The notes under the pieces were generated by a model that did not search any database, had not been told where the DNA came from, and saw only the letters and a program-made list of their open reading frames with translations. A program made the translations under genes and the position numbers. A stretch of 64,000 bases of DNA from Benincasa hispida (Eukaryota > Streptophyta > Magnoliopsida > Cucurbitales > Cucurbitaceae). The stretch is from assembly GCF_009727055.1 (NCBI RefSeq), contig NC_052359.1, positions 57,444,912-57,508,911 of the forward strand. Direction: 5' to 3'. Below, piece after piece: positions 52,886 to 64,000 of the stretch. Numbering within the stretch: the first letter of the stretch is position 1; every line of letters starts with the position of its first letter.

Positions 52886-52987
52886 TATTTGCAATTATTG
52901 CAAATCTGCTTATAAACAGACTTTTTGTGAGTCTTTGTTCCATTTTCAATTAGCCGTCCATGGATTCTGTTTTAGATTTCTTTATGA

Positions 52988-53145
52988 GGATCTCTGTTTC
53001 CAGCCCAAAGATTTTATGTGTTTTAGTTCTTTGTGGGTTATGTTTCTAGCCTAGAAGTTCTTTGTGTTTTTAGTTTTTCATGGGTTATATTTCGAGTCCA
53101 AAATTTCTCTGTATTTTAGTTATTCGTGGATCTCTATTTCCAATG
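52988..53145. repeat. Minisatellite, 45-48-bp unit, 3.4 copies
   Basis: Units start at 52988, 53036, 53083 and 53128 with the form GGwTmTyTGTTTCbAGyCC followed by a variable stretch ending TTTTAGTTyTTyGTG. Units differ by about 20-25%, so this is an old tandem array. Confidence 0.75.
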
Positions 53146-54193
53146 TAATGAGATAAGAAAAGTTTATTATACACAGAAGAGTTTGAATAGTAGTAAAACA
53201 AGCTAAACAACCTCTTACTAACTTGGTATGTGTTAACAAACTACATTTAGGCTAAGTTTACTCCAAAGAAAATATAATAAATCAATGATAATTTGAAAAG
53301 TGGGCGCCATTTGATTACATTGGTCTTGTTTACTTGTATATTGTTGGTGTATTGACATTTAGAGCCCCCAAATTTGTAAAAAAAAAAAAAAAATGCAATA
53401 TGATTGACGAGCGAAAATTGCTCATCCAATTATGTTCGAAAATTACGTTGATATCATTATTGTTATAGCATGATAATAAAAAATTATGAATTTGAAATGT
53501 TTACAAACGACAACTGTAATAGTAAATGTGACATATTTATAATTCTAAGTAAATATGATAAAAAAAAACAATTCAATTATATTTACAATCGTGGCCCACT
53601 ACGATTGATTATTAATAAAATTTCATTATGATTACATTAATAAAATTAGAAATTGGTAAACATAGACTTAACTCAACTAATATTTTTCTCGAAGATGGAG
53701 TGTAGTTATCCAAACCACCATCTTTTAGGTAATATAGTGAAAAGCATCATCTTTAAACCTTAGCAAACATATAAACAAGTTGGATTTAGAAACCAATGAA
53801 AAGAAGCTTAAAAAACTTGTTGAACATTATTTAGGACAAGTCGGATTAGAGTGTAACAGAAATAACAACCTATTATCACACTAAAAAAAAATATAGGAAA
53901 AGAAGAATCAGCTTATGTGTAGATTAATCATTAATGATCCAAATCAACATATATACAACTAAAAATGTGCTACATTACATGTGTAGATTTGTCGTTTTTA
54001 AATAATTGAACAATTTAAATTATTAGTTTAACCATAATAATAATAAAAAAGTTTCCACTTACTTGTGGACTGGAGGAGGACATATCAGTAATTCTTCACC
54101 ACTCGTGTCTCAATTCTCATCTTTTTCCAAAATCCTCTGTTTTCAATTTCATTTTCCCCTTTTTGGAATCTCCAAAGATTCCGGCCAAAGTAA
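53146..54193. other. Intergenic region and NCS1 gene upstream sequence
   Basis: AT-rich to about 54050, then a CT-rich leader (TCTCATCTTTTTCC, CATTTTCCCCTTTTTGG) before the ATG. No TATA box was assigned. Confidence 0.45.
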
Positions 54194-55870
54194 ATGGTGA
54201 CTCAGTGCATTAACCTCCATCTTCACCACCACATCTTCCACCTCCCTCCTTCTCTCTCCGCCCTACGCCACCGCCATCGCCACCACCCCACCGTCTCTCA
54301 GTCTCCGCTACTCTTCTCTCCGGTCACCCCCAAATTACTTCTCAAACGCCGCTCTAATCTGAAGTTCACCCCTCCCATGGCCTCCGCCGTTGACCACCCT
54401 TCGGAAGACACTCAGAACGAAGATTCCGGCAGAGAGGATCTCCGCCCGACAACACCGGAGCAGAGAACGCTCTCGTGGCCGGAGATGGCTCTGCTCTGGG
54501 TCGGCCTCATCGTCGGAGTTCCAGCGTATTATCTTGCTGGAAGTTTAGTCGATCTCGGAATGTCATGGTGGCAGGGCATCGCCACCGTCGTTGCCGCCAA
54601 CGCCGTAACCCTAATTGCCCTAATTCTCACCGGCCATCCAGGTACAAAATACGGCATCTCTTTCCCTGTTTTTGCCCGATCGTCGTTCGGAATCCATGGC
54701 GCTCATATCCCCACGCTTCTCCGAGCACTAATCGGCTGTGGGTGGTACGGAATCGAAACGTGGATCGCCGGTGAGGCCATTTTTCTTCTATTGCCTGAAA
54801 GTATCAAGAAATCTTCATTTTCACAGGTTCTTCCATGGCTGGGAACTTCCCCTCTTGCATTTATTTGCTTTTTAGCCTTTTGGATCGTTCAATTAGCAAG
54901 TGTTTGGAAAGGAATGGATGGGATTCGTAAACTCGAAATCTTCTCTGCTCCGATTCTTGTTTTTCTCACTGTTTGTCTTTTGATTTGGTCTTGTGTTAGA
55001 GCCGGTGGATTAGGGCATATGCTTTCTTTAACCTCAAAATTGTCTTCCTCTGAATTTTGGGCTCTGTTTTTTCCTTCTCTTACGGCTAATATAAGCTTTT
55101 GGGCTACTCTGGCTTTGAATATCCCTGATTTCACTCGCTATGCCAAAAGTCAAAAAGACCAAATTATTGGTCAATTGGGGCTTCCAATTTTCATGGGGGC
55201 GTTCACTTTCGTCGGCGTTGCTGTCACTTCCTCCACAGGATTGATTTTTGGTCATATAATTTCGAACCCAATTGAGCTTCTTGGCCATATTGGGGGTTTT
55301 GCCACTAAAGTTTTGGCAATTTTTGGGATAATTTTAGCCACCGTCACCACTAATGTCGCCGCCAATGTAGTGGCGCCGGCCAATGCGTTGGTGAATCTCA
55401 ACCCTTCTTATTTCACTTTCACCAGAGGGGCTCTGCTCACTGCCGTGATCGGCATTCTGTTTCAGCCATGGAGGCTTCTGAGCTCAAGTGAGAGCTTCGT
55501 TTACACTTGGCTTGTCGGGTATTCGGCGCTGTTGGGTCCAATCGGCGGTGTGATGGTGACAGATTACTATTTGATTCGGCGGAGGGAACTGAGTGTTGAG
55601 GATTTGTATTCTACGAGTCCGACAGGGGCTTATTACTACACCGGTGGGTTCAATTTAGCGGCTGTGGCGGCGCTGGTGGTCGGAGTGTTGCCGGTGATTC
55701 CTGGGTTTTTGGAGAAGGTGAAGATCGTGTCTAAAGTGCCGAAAGTTTTCAGTGTTATTTACGGGAATGCGTGGTTTATCAGTACGTTTTTGGCCGGATT
55801 TTGCTACTGGGGTCTCTCTATTCTGTTGAAACGGCGAAAACTATCTCGCCGGTTTGGGCCTCTACTTTGA
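54194..55870 (+). CDS. NCS1: NCS1-family purine/uracil permease, plastid envelope (PLUTO-like)
   Basis: Intronless gene of 558 codons. Residues 1-66 have no acidic residue and are rich in Ser, Pro, His and Arg ([20 protein letters not shown]), fitting a chloroplast transit peptide; the first Asp is at 67. The next Met (residue 62, 54377) would drop that peptide, so the first ATG is preferred. The core has about 12 hydrophobic segments with NCS1 hallmarks: [19 protein letters not shown] (110-128), [19 protein letters not shown] (148-166), [15 protein letters not shown] (181-195), [20 protein letters not shown] in the middle and [17 protein letters not shown] late. The Arabidopsis homologue (PLUTO/NCS1, At5g03555) imports adenine, guanine and uracil by proton symport across the inner plastid envelope, feeding nucleobase salvage and pyrimidine breakdown. 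That function is known for the family and inferred here. The coding region is much GC-richer than its surroundings. Confidence 0.94.
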   Translation: MVTQCINLHLHHHIFHLPPSLSALRHRHRHHPTVSQSPLLFSPVTPKLLLKRRSNLKFTPPMASAVDHPSEDTQNEDSGREDLRPTTPEQRTLSWPEMALLWVGLIVGVPAYYLAGSLVDLGMSWWQGIATVVAANAVTLIALILTGHPGTKYGISFPVFARSSFGIHGAHIPTLLRALIGCGWYGIETWIAGEAIFLLLPESIKKSSFSQVLPWLGTSPLAFICFLAFWIVQLASVWKGMDGIRKLEIFSAPILVFLTVCLLIWSCVRAGGLGHMLSLTSKLSSSEFWALFFPSLTANISFWATLALNIPDFTRYAKSQKDQIIGQLGLPIFMGAFTFVGVAVTSSTGLIFGHIISNPIELLGHIGGFATKVLAIFGIILATVTTNVAANVVAPANALVNLNPSYFTFTRGALLTAVIGILFQPWRLLSSSESFVYTWLVGYSALLGPIGGVMVTDYYLIRRRELSVEDLYSTSPTGAYYYTGGFNLAAVAALVVGVLPVIPGFLEKVKIVSKVPKVFSVIYGNAWFISTFLAGFCYWGLSILLKRRKLSRRFGPLL

Positions 55871-55902
55871 CTTGTACAAAATGCTGTGCACCGCGCTTAA
55901 AC

Positions 55903-55908
55903 AATAAA
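55903..55908 (+). terminator. Possible polyadenylation signal of the NCS1 gene
   Basis: AATAAA 33 bp after the stop codon. It is followed by T-rich sequence, as in plant 3' ends. Confidence 0.4.
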
Positions 55909-56339
55909 AAGTTGGTGAAAATATTATTTTGGTCGGTTTCATTTCGATTTATGTATTTATTTATTTTTCTTTTGTGTAATTTGAATAATTCATAAATTTA
56001 ACCCTTCCAAATTAATGGAATACCAAGACATTATGTAAATAGACATTAAGGTAATAATCTAATAGAGATTAGGACCCGTTTGAATTGACTTTAGAAAAAT
56101 GTATATTTTTTAAATATTATTTTTATTTAAATATTTTTGATAAAAATTTATTAAAATACAATTGAAAAGTTATTTTGAGGTTAAATACTCTAATTTCTTC
56201 AAAAATGATTTATTTTTTAAATTACAAACTTGAAAATATATTCCAAATGCTCCCACATTTTATTTTGAAAAATGTCCACAATAAACTAATTACATCAATT
56301 GAATAGGTTGGAGTGAATTTCATCACCCAAATCCAGATC

Positions 56340-57660
56340 AAATAATTTAACCGTATCCACCACTACAAAATCTGCTAATTTTAGTGGCAAGATTGGATTA
56401 AACATTGAACTTCAGAATTTCGCAATTAAACGATTTAAAGCCCAAGGGTAAAAGAAAGGAGGTGGTTTTTGAAAATTATTTTGTATCAAGAGAAATTTAA
56501 ATGCATAAAATAAAAGTAGAGTGGTGAAATTCAACTTGAGAAATCCTAGCTTGGGTTATTATGAAATTCTTCTGGTCAATGCATTTGATCATAGAATTCT
56601 CGTTGCTAGAGTGAGAAATTTTTTTATACCTAACGAAATTAATTGGAACAACTAGTTAATTCGACCTAATCAATTAATTAGCCCAATTTAAATCGAAGAA
56701 CAACATGCAAATTCAAGTTAGCCTAATTGCATTAAAATCTAGGACAAAGTTAGGTTGAATATCTAACAGGAACAACCTTAATTAAATATTCGGTTGATTT
56801 GATTCTAGGTTGGTTGGAACAGTATTCATCTGAATGATTTGCAAGATACCCTAACCTATTGCTTCTAGTTCATCAACACAAGATTAAATGTCACATATCA
56901 AATGTCAATAAAAAACAATAATCATAAAATTCTCAAGTATTCAGTAATATAATCATAAATATTCAAAAAACAGAATCGAATCTGACAATTGTAATAAACT
57001 AGTTCGAAAACTCACAAATACATGAAATAGGTAGAAAAATCCTAAATCCAAGCTAGAAAGAATTACCTTAGCCCATAATAATCACCAAGGAATCATGCTA
57101 ATGACCAAAAGAGAAAAAAAATGAGAGAAATCGTGTGGGAATCGACATTTTAACCTAATTCGGCAAGAATTCAATTTATATTAAAGTCGCAGCATAACGA
57201 CGCTGATAGGAGCATAATTATGCTCCAATTGGAGCGTAGGCCTCAAGCGTAAAGTAGGCGTTGTAACGCTGTGGTGATTTGGGTATGCGCGTGCACGTTC
57301 ATCTTGTTTCCATCAATCTCTATAGCATAGCTACGCTGGGTGTTGTGTCGTTGCGCTATCCTTAATGTTAGATATTGCTTTGTAGCATAACGATGTAGCA
57401 TAAGGTTAGGTAGTGAGGCTGCAACAACAACTAATTTCCGTCTTTAAGTGTAGCTATACACTTGGTGGAGAGTAGTCACGCTGGCTCTAGGGGTATTTTG
57501 GTAATTTTGACATTATTTTCTCAGTTGATGCAATTAAACTTCGTTTTGGCCCGTTTTAGCTCAATTTTGTCACTAACGCCTTGTTTTATCCTTAGTGTGC
57601 TCAAAACCTACAAAATAGTCAATTAAACACATAAAATACAAGAGTATTCCTCAATTAAGC
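56340..57660 (-). repeat. Probable LTR/3' region of a Ty3/gypsy element
   Basis: On -, sequence downstream of the gag-protease block continues without RT/integrase into a long non-coding region. This includes the CTTGCTTGGCTTAATTGAGG-type motif and short GC-rich pieces (AGCGTCGTTATGCTG, CAGCGTTACAACGCC) near 57180-57440, as seen in LTRs of Athila/Tat-type elements. Boundaries are uncertain; no matching second LTR lies in the window. Confidence 0.45.
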
Positions 57661-58338
57661 CAAGCAAGGTAACACATTTTCAGTACTATCAAACACCTAT
57701 AACTTAATTATTGATCATTCTCGAGCAAGGTAGAATAGAACACACAGTCATACAAATGATATACTCATTCAAATTGCATGGTTCATTACTCAAGCCTCAA
57801 CTGTCTCCTAGGATTTAATTTGCACCCAACAATGAAATCAATTTATAATCAACCAATGAAGCATAAGTTAAAATTAGTTCTAGACTTATTCATGCAAGGG
57901 TGAGTTCTCTTTCTAATTAAGTCCTGATAGCCCGAAATGATTTTAAATGACCCTCAATTTGTTTTTCTCCTACACTGGCTCATGCACCAACTAACAAGCA
58001 CGGAAACAATCAAGACAATAATGTTTCAAATAAGGTGCCTGGAATTTAACTTTAGAGATCCGTAAACTTGCATTTATTTTACGTAAGGGCATTAGCCAAG
58101 ATTGCAGGGAACTATACTCACTTTTTTCTTGTGAATGTCCTAAATAATCATAACAGGGTAACTCTTTCTACCCCTAGTCATGCATAACATTACAAGTTCA
58201 TTTTTCCCATTTTTTCCATGATATTTTCTTTTTAATGCAATATATATCAACTATTATTTTTAGGAGGCATATAAATCATTTTTCTCCCTCAGTATTACAT
58301 TACAATCCATCATGCAAGACACTTTTTAACCAGTGGGG

Positions 58339-58435
58339 CTTACTACAGGTTAAGTACAGGTTAAGTATTGACAACAAAAATACAGGTTAAGTACAGGTTA
58401 ACCAGTGACAACAAAAATACAGGTTAAGTAATACG
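58339..58435. repeat. Short tandem repeats of TACAGGTTAAG
   Basis: TACAGGTTAAG recurs five times between 58344 and 58430, embedded in a longer ~45-bp duplicated block with GACAACAAAAATACAGG. It lies in the gypsy 3' non-coding region. Confidence 0.8.
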
Positions 58436-59011
58436 ATTCTAAGCATGACAAGGCCTAATTTAGACGGAGAAAGAACTTAAACATGTATGAGAAGAAAGAT
58501 ATTTTTTTTAAAAGGGCTAAAAATCATGATTATTGATAGCAAACCTCATGTCATACAAATTAAAAACAGAAGGGGGTGTGTCATAGACTACTCATCATAA
58601 CAAATCACTTAACATGAGCAAACATGCATATAAGCACACAAACAAAATAGCCCGAGCTCAAGGGTTCTAGCTAGAACACAGACATACCCTACCCCCAATT
58701 TAAAACCTAATATTGTCTCCAATGTGATAAAGAATAGAAAACAAGGGACAATAAAAAGGGAAACAAAAACCTTTTCTGAAATTTGGCACACTGGATGATG
58801 GTGACTTTTAGCTCAGTAAAAATATAATTCTCCCAATCTTCTCAAGAACAACTAAAACTTAAATATCAAGAAACATAGGAAGAATTAAGCTCAACAAAAA
58901 AAAAATAAATAGAAAGAAAACCTAAAATAAGAAAGCAATAAAAATGCATCCTAGTTGCCTCTAGGTAGCACAATTATTTATGATTGTTATGCTCGACCAC
59001 AATCAACTTCC

Positions 59012-59700
59012 TCATCCAAATCCATAAACATCCGCTGATTTGCCATCTCCCACCCCCAAAATAGGGGGATGGCCACTATCCTGAAAAATAATAGAACTGG
59101 AAAATGCAGGATAAGTAGTAGAAGGAAAATCAATCACAACAAATCTTTCAATTTTATCTTCATGCCTAAAGGTTAGGGACCCTGTATTAAGATTAATATT
59201 AGCCTTAGAAATTTTTAAGAAGGGTCTACCTAACAACACCAATAATTTAGAAGAAGCAGAATCAACATTCATGTTATGACATAAAAATTGGAAGGGAAGG
59301 GAAGACTATTTATTCTAATAACCATATTTTTTACCATACCAATTGGCCTAACAAGGGAATGGTTAGCTGAATGCACCAAACTATCAGCAGGATGGAGGAT
59401 GTAGGACTGAAAATCAGCATACATAGGGGTATGCATAATATTAATTGCAGACCCTAGATCTATCATGGCTTGTTTAAACTTCCTTGTACCTATCTGACAA
59501 GGTATAGAAAACATACCTTGGTCTTCCTGCTTAAGAGGTAGTTTACCTGAAAGGATTACCTTCTGCTTGATCTCTTCTTCTTGTTTCTTTCCTTCTGAAA
59601 GAACCTCAACTTCATTTTCCTTTGGAATCTCCATCCAAACCTTCTTCACCTTTATAAATGGGCTGTGACCACCAGAAGAACTGTATAGAATGTACCTTGT
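59012..59700 (-). pseudogene. Gypsy retropepsin-like aspartic protease
   Basis: Two overlapping frames on -. 59700-59269 has GKLPLKQEDQGMFSIPCQIG, the active-site region DLGSAINIM (Athila-type proteases carry DLGAS here) and the SLVRPIGMVKNMVIRI block. 59272-59012 has LLGRPFLKISKANINLNTG, the conserved LGRPFL motif of the C-terminal lobe. A frameshift joins them at about 59270. Not functional as it stands. Confidence 0.8.
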
Positions 59701-59719
59701 GCACAACTTCTTTAGCAAC

Positions 59720-60640
59720 AGCTAACCTGCTAGGGAAATGAGCAACAGGCTTGTAAGAATTAAAATTCAGGGGTGGATCAAAACTTATACCTCAACTTTT
59801 AGGCAGGTTGGCAATCTAATTTTCAGTATTCTCAGTGTCTACAACTTCAACTAGCTCAATCACTGGCTCTAAATCAATCGTCAGAGAGCTCTCCATACAA
59901 CTTACAATAGATATGGCACTAACATTGCGCACATTGGACATAGGTTGGGAAGGAAACTTCCTATACTAAGTGTCCAGTTAACTGACCGCATCGGCAGCTG
60001 GGATATTTGAGTAGCCATACTATGGATTTGATTGGAAGTGATCTGTTGGAACTACTCCTGGCTCTTTTGAATTTTCATGGTGGATTTAGCTAGGTTCTTC
60101 ACCATGTCCTCTAGAGACATACTGGAACTGCTTAGGCCCTGGTATCCCTGATTTCCTCGACGGGTGTTGTTGTACATCTGGCCGCCTTGCTGATTTCTCG
60201 CGTAGTACACCTCAACAATAGACTCCTTAGTAGAGAAAGCATGTTTCACAAGAGTAGAAAGTTCAACGAGTTTAGTTTTAAGTTTACTTACCTTTTGTGA
60301 AGATGTAGAAGATCAAGAAATGCGATCTCGCATCCCAAATTGTTGGGCATTGGCTGCTATAGGGGAGATGAGTTCTCTGGTATCTAAAGATGTTTTATTA
60401 ATAAGGGCTCATTTTTCAACTGCATTAATGGTACTTCTATCATTAGAGATAAGCCCTTCATAGAAGTACTATATCAGGAGTGCATCAGAGATCTGATGAT
60501 GTGGACAGCTGCCACAGAGGTGCTTGAAGCGCTCCCAATACTCGTACAAGGACTCCCCTCCAAACTGGATGATGCCATAAATCTCTTTTTTGATCCTTGC
60601 AGCTCTGAAAGCAGGAAAGTGAAAGAACCAGTGAAGGTTC
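59720..60640 (-). pseudogene. Gypsy gag (Retrotrans_gag)
   Basis: On -: FRAARIKKEIYGIIQFGGES, LYEYWERFKHLC, CPHHQISDALL, then a stop and YFYEGLISNDRSTINA. Later come the ANAQQFG region near 60340 and a linker with EVYYARNQQGGQMYNN and SLEDMVKNLAKS (60210-60080). The core LYEYWERFKxLCxxCPHHQ is diagnostic for gag of Athila/Tat-type gypsy elements. Several stops. Upstream of FRAARI the frame is fused to LTR sequence. Confidence 0.85.
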
Positions 60641-63600
60641 TTGAGTGGAAGCATGAGACCAGACCAAATAACCAAAAACTTTATAGAGAGCATAAATTTT
60701 ACTGCAAAAATAAATAGATTATGCATTTAAAAAGAATTACAGCATGCATTAAAACAAAGATTACAGAAAAGTAAAAGGGTTTAGAAACCTTAACCCTTGA
60801 AAGAACACTTCTTCACGAAAATTCCTAACTTGATTCTTGCCATGAACAGTATCTGAACTCTCTAGCCTTCTATGAGAATACCACCATGAAGAATTCCTTC
60901 TGGATGAGAATCTAAGAGTTTTATTGGCTCTGGCTATTTTTGAGAAAATAGGGATTAGAGAGTTTTGAGAGGGATATATATATTATACATATATATATAA
61001 ACTATATGTTATATCAAATATAAACACACAACCTATAGTTTCTGTTCTCTCAACAATGACATTTAATATAAATCTCATTTATATTAAATTTAATTATATG
61101 AATCAAATTCATATAATTAATATTTGAATATATTCCAATATTTATTTCCTCTCAAATAAACTTTATATTATAATGTATCAAATATTATAGTAATCATATC
61201 ATATATAATTAGATTAAATTAATTATATCACTATAATTAATCCAAAAACTGATTCTCATTAATTTTCGTTGAGCTATAGAGGGGACCTCATGGACCGGTA
61301 GCTTGAAGCTCCAACGGTACGTGAATAATTAGTTAAACTCATTTAGTTAAATTATTCACCATTTGTTAACTGTCGGACACTCCACTACAGACCAACAGCT
61401 GCACTATTCGCACAACATATATATTTATGTATCCATTGGATATAACTAGTCAACAATACGATGACCCTTTAATTATTACTCGTAAGTACAACTAGGCCAA
61501 AAATTACCGTTTTGGTTTCTGTAGTTACATCTAACTTCTTAAGTACCATTGATCCCTCTAATGAACAATAAATCATAGTCCAAATATGATCAAACCCCCT
61601 CTTGGACCAGGCAAAAGGTGTAGTGCCACATTGTTTAAGCCCCAGAATCAACTCTTAAGAGAGCAATTTATCTACTTGGCCCGATATTGGAGAAGAATGA
61701 ATTCCTTCTTGTGTAATTATGTTTCCAACTCCCCAATCAAAAAAAATCCCCAAAAATGGTAGCTTGTTGAGTTGGTGATCTGGCCACTCTCACCCATACA
61801 AATCAAAGAACCGCCTTCATAGGTAGAAGTTCATAACTCATTCAGGATTCAGGTCATGTTACCTATGGTCATCCTGGTGGAATGAAAAATCTCTTTTTTG
61901 ATCCTTGCAGCTCTGAAAGCAGGAAAGTGAAAGAACCAGTGAAGGTTCTTGAGTGGAAGCATGAGACCAGACCAAATAACCAAACTTTATAGAGCATAAA
62001 TTTTACTGCAAAAATAAATAGATTATGCATTTAAAAAAAAATTACAGCATGCATTAAAACAAAGATTACAGAAAAGTAAAAGGGTTTAGAAAACCTTACC
62101 CTTGAAGAACACTTCTTCACGAAATTCTACTTTGATTCTTGCCATGAACAGTCTCGAACTCTCTAGCCTTCTATGAGAATACCACCATGAAAGATTCCTT
62201 CTGGATGAGAATCTAAGAGTTTTATTGGCTCTGGCTTATTTTGAGAGAAATAGGGATTAGAGAGTTTTGAGAGGGATATATATATATAACATATATATTA
62301 AACTATATGTTATATCAAATATAACACACAACCTATAGTTTTCGTTCTCTCAACAATGACATTTAATATAAATCTCATTTATATTAAATTTAATTATATG
62401 AATCAAATTCATATAATTAATATTTGAATCATATTCCAATATTTATTTCCTCTCAAATAAACTTTATATTATAATGTATCAAATATTATAGTAATCATAT
62501 CATATATAATTAGATTAAAATTAATTATATCACATATAATTAATCCAAAAACTGATTCTCATTAATTTTCGTTGAGCTATAGAGGGGACCTCATGGACCG
62601 GTAGCTTGAAGCTCCAACGGTACGTGAATAATTAGTTAAACTCATTTAGTTAAATTATTCACCATTTGTTAACTGTCGGACACTCCACTACAGACCAACA
62701 GCTGCACTATTCGCACAACATATATATTTATGTATCCATTGGATATAACTAGTCAACAATACGATGACCCTTTAATTATTACTCGTAAGTACAACTAGGC
62801 CAAAAATTACGTTTTGGTTCTGTAGTTACATCTAACTTCTTAAGTACCATTGATCCCTCTAATGAACAATATAATCATAGTCCAAATATGATCAAACCCC
62901 TCTTGGACCAGGCAAAGGTGTAGTGCCACATTGTTTAAGCCCAGAATCAACTCTTAAGAGAGCAATTTATCTACTTGGCCCGATATTGGAGAAGAATGAA
63001 TTCCTTCTTGTGTAATTATGTTTCCAACTCCCCAATCAAAAAAATCCCCAAAATGGTAGGCTTGTTGAGTTGGTGATCTGGCCACTCTCACCCATACAAA
63101 TCAAAGAACCGCCTTCATAGGTAGAAGTTCATAACTCATTCAGGATTCAGGTCATGTTACCTATGGTCATCCTGGTGGAATGAAAAAATCTCTTTTTTGA
63201 TCCTTGCAGCTCTGAAAGCAGGAAAGTGAAAGAACCAGTGAAGGTTCTTGAGTGGAAGCATAGAACCAGACCAAATAACCAAACTTTATAGAGCATAAAT
63301 TTTACTGCAAAAATAAATAGATTATGCATTTAAAAGAAATTACAGCATGCATTAAAACAAAGATTACAGAAAAGTAAAAGGGTTTTAGAAAACCTTACCT
63401 CTTGAAGAACACTTCTTCACGAAATTCTCTACTTTGATTCTTGCCATGAACAGTCTCGAACTCTCTAGCCTTCTATGAGAATACCACCATGAAAGATTCC
63501 TTCTGGATGAGAATCTAAGAGTTTTATTGGCTCTGGCTATTTTTGAGAAAATAGGGATTAGAGAGTTTTGAGAGGGATATATATATATACATATATATTA

Positions 63601-64000
63601 AACTATATGTTATATCAAATATAACACACAACCTATAGTTTTCTGTTCTCTCAACAATGACATTTAATATAAATCTCATTTATATTAAATTTAATTATAT
63701 GAATCAAATTCATATAATTAATATTTGAATCATATTCCAATATTTATTTCCTCTCAAATAAACTTTATATTATAATGTATCAAATATTATAGTAATCATA
63801 TCATAATATAATTAGATTAAAATTAATTATATCACATATAATTAATCCAAAAACTGATTCTCATTAATTTTCGTTGAGCTATAGAGGGGACCTCATGGAC
63901 CGGTAGCTTGAAGCTCCAACGGTACGTGAATAATTAGTTAAACTCATTTAGTTAAATTATTCACCATTTGTTAACTGTCGGACACTCCACTACAGACCAA
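60579..64000 (-). repeat. Tandem array of ~1.3-kb units made of copia-type LTR plus a gag fragment
   Basis: Direct repeats starting with AAATCTCTTTTTTGATCCTT at 60579, 61887 and 63186; the units are 1308, 1299 and at least 815 bp (cut by the window end). Each holds, on -, a copia-type LTR lacking its first bases, with GTGTAATTATG, AGATAAATTGCTCTCTTAAG and the U5-like end CTCATGCTTCCACTCAAG. About 75 bp of gypsy gag (encoding FPAFRAARIKKEI) follows, then the next LTR. The copies differ only by scattered small indels and substitutions, so amplification is recent relative to other decay here. Confidence 0.85.

Larger units (their letters stand above)
56340..60640 (-). mobile_element. Non-autonomous Ty3/gypsy element with gag and protease only
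   Basis: On -, gag (60640-59720) and aspartic protease (59700-59012) are followed within about 50 bp by a non-coding segment. This has GGTCGAGCATAACAATC...CTACCTAGAGGCAACTAGG (58998-58945), which resembles the 3' UTR that follows integrase in Athila/Tat relatives. RT, RNase H and integrase are therefore missing, either from deletion or because it belongs to a gag-only non-autonomous family. The upstream end is lost in the tandem array. Confidence 0.65.

Noticed and set aside
54475..55288. Other long frames (+ 54475-54774; - 54889-55134 and 55034-55288) within the NCS1 gene
   Set aside because: Shadows of the strongly biased NCS1 coding sequence in alternative frames.
57180..57480. GC-rich AGCGTAACGACGCTG-like segments as a possible RNA gene or regulatory array
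   Set aside because: Lies in the expected LTR/3' region of the gypsy element; similar GC-rich patches are known from such LTRs and no tRNA or rRNA fold was apparent.

Overview
This window is nuclear DNA of a dicot plant. It is AT-rich, with sparse intron-containing genes in a sea of nested transposable elements. Family-level impressions of the genes and of the copia LTR families suggest a cucurbit, but that is an inference and no species is claimed. Two undetermined bases (14371 and 30406) show this is an assembly. Four real host genes are supported: (1) the 3' end of a DnaJ subfamily C member 28-like (DUF1992) gene on + (1-753); (2) a complete seven-exon VPS37 homologue on - (7965-2629), an ESCRT-I subunit; (3) a three-exon PLATZ zinc-protein gene on + (28706-29690); (4) an intronless plastid-type NCS1 purine/uracil permease gene on + (54194-55870). 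Genes 1 and 2 are convergent. The four have no evident functional link.

Layout: 1-8.2 kb holds the two convergent genes, with a possible LINE remnant and an unexplained lysine-rich ORF inside VPS37 introns. 8.2-16.9 kb is AT-rich intergenic DNA with small DNA transposons: a TAA-flanked MITE at 10400-10689, and a CACTA-like element at 15357-15941 with a hAT-like MITE inside it. 16.9-25.3 kb is a readable nest. A ~296-bp TAA-flanked MITE was split by a minus-strand copia element. That element's RNase H region was then split by a 1928-bp solo LTR (5-bp duplication AGAGA) and by a 394-bp hAT-like MITE. It also holds a fragment of plastid psbD and a TRIM element. 25.3-28.1 kb is AT-rich spacer with long TA runs. 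28.1-29.7 kb is the PLATZ gene. 29.7-36.8 kb carries two tRNA-derived SINEs with target duplications and a larger CACTA-like element (33104-34204).

36.8-53.2 kb is mostly LTR retrotransposons. There is a plus-strand copia element that lost everything between its 5' LTR and the end of integrase. Next comes a long minus-strand SIRE-like copia (42394-52147), whose 5' LTR contains the remains of a Mutator-like transposase. A plus-strand copia LTR tail, primer-binding site and gag start follow. 53.2-55.9 kb holds the NCS1 gene. From 56.3 kb to the end lies a minus-strand Ty3/gypsy element with only gag and protease, apparently lacking RT and integrase. Its gag is interrupted by a copia-type LTR, and the LTR plus a short piece of gag is repeated head-to-tail in at least three ~1.3-kb units (60579-64000, running off the window).

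No CRISPR array, rRNA, intact tRNA or intact autonomous transposon was found. The most unusual structures are the tandem LTR-gag array, the gag-protease-only gypsy element, and the subterminal CTCCCGACG repeats of the CACTA pair.
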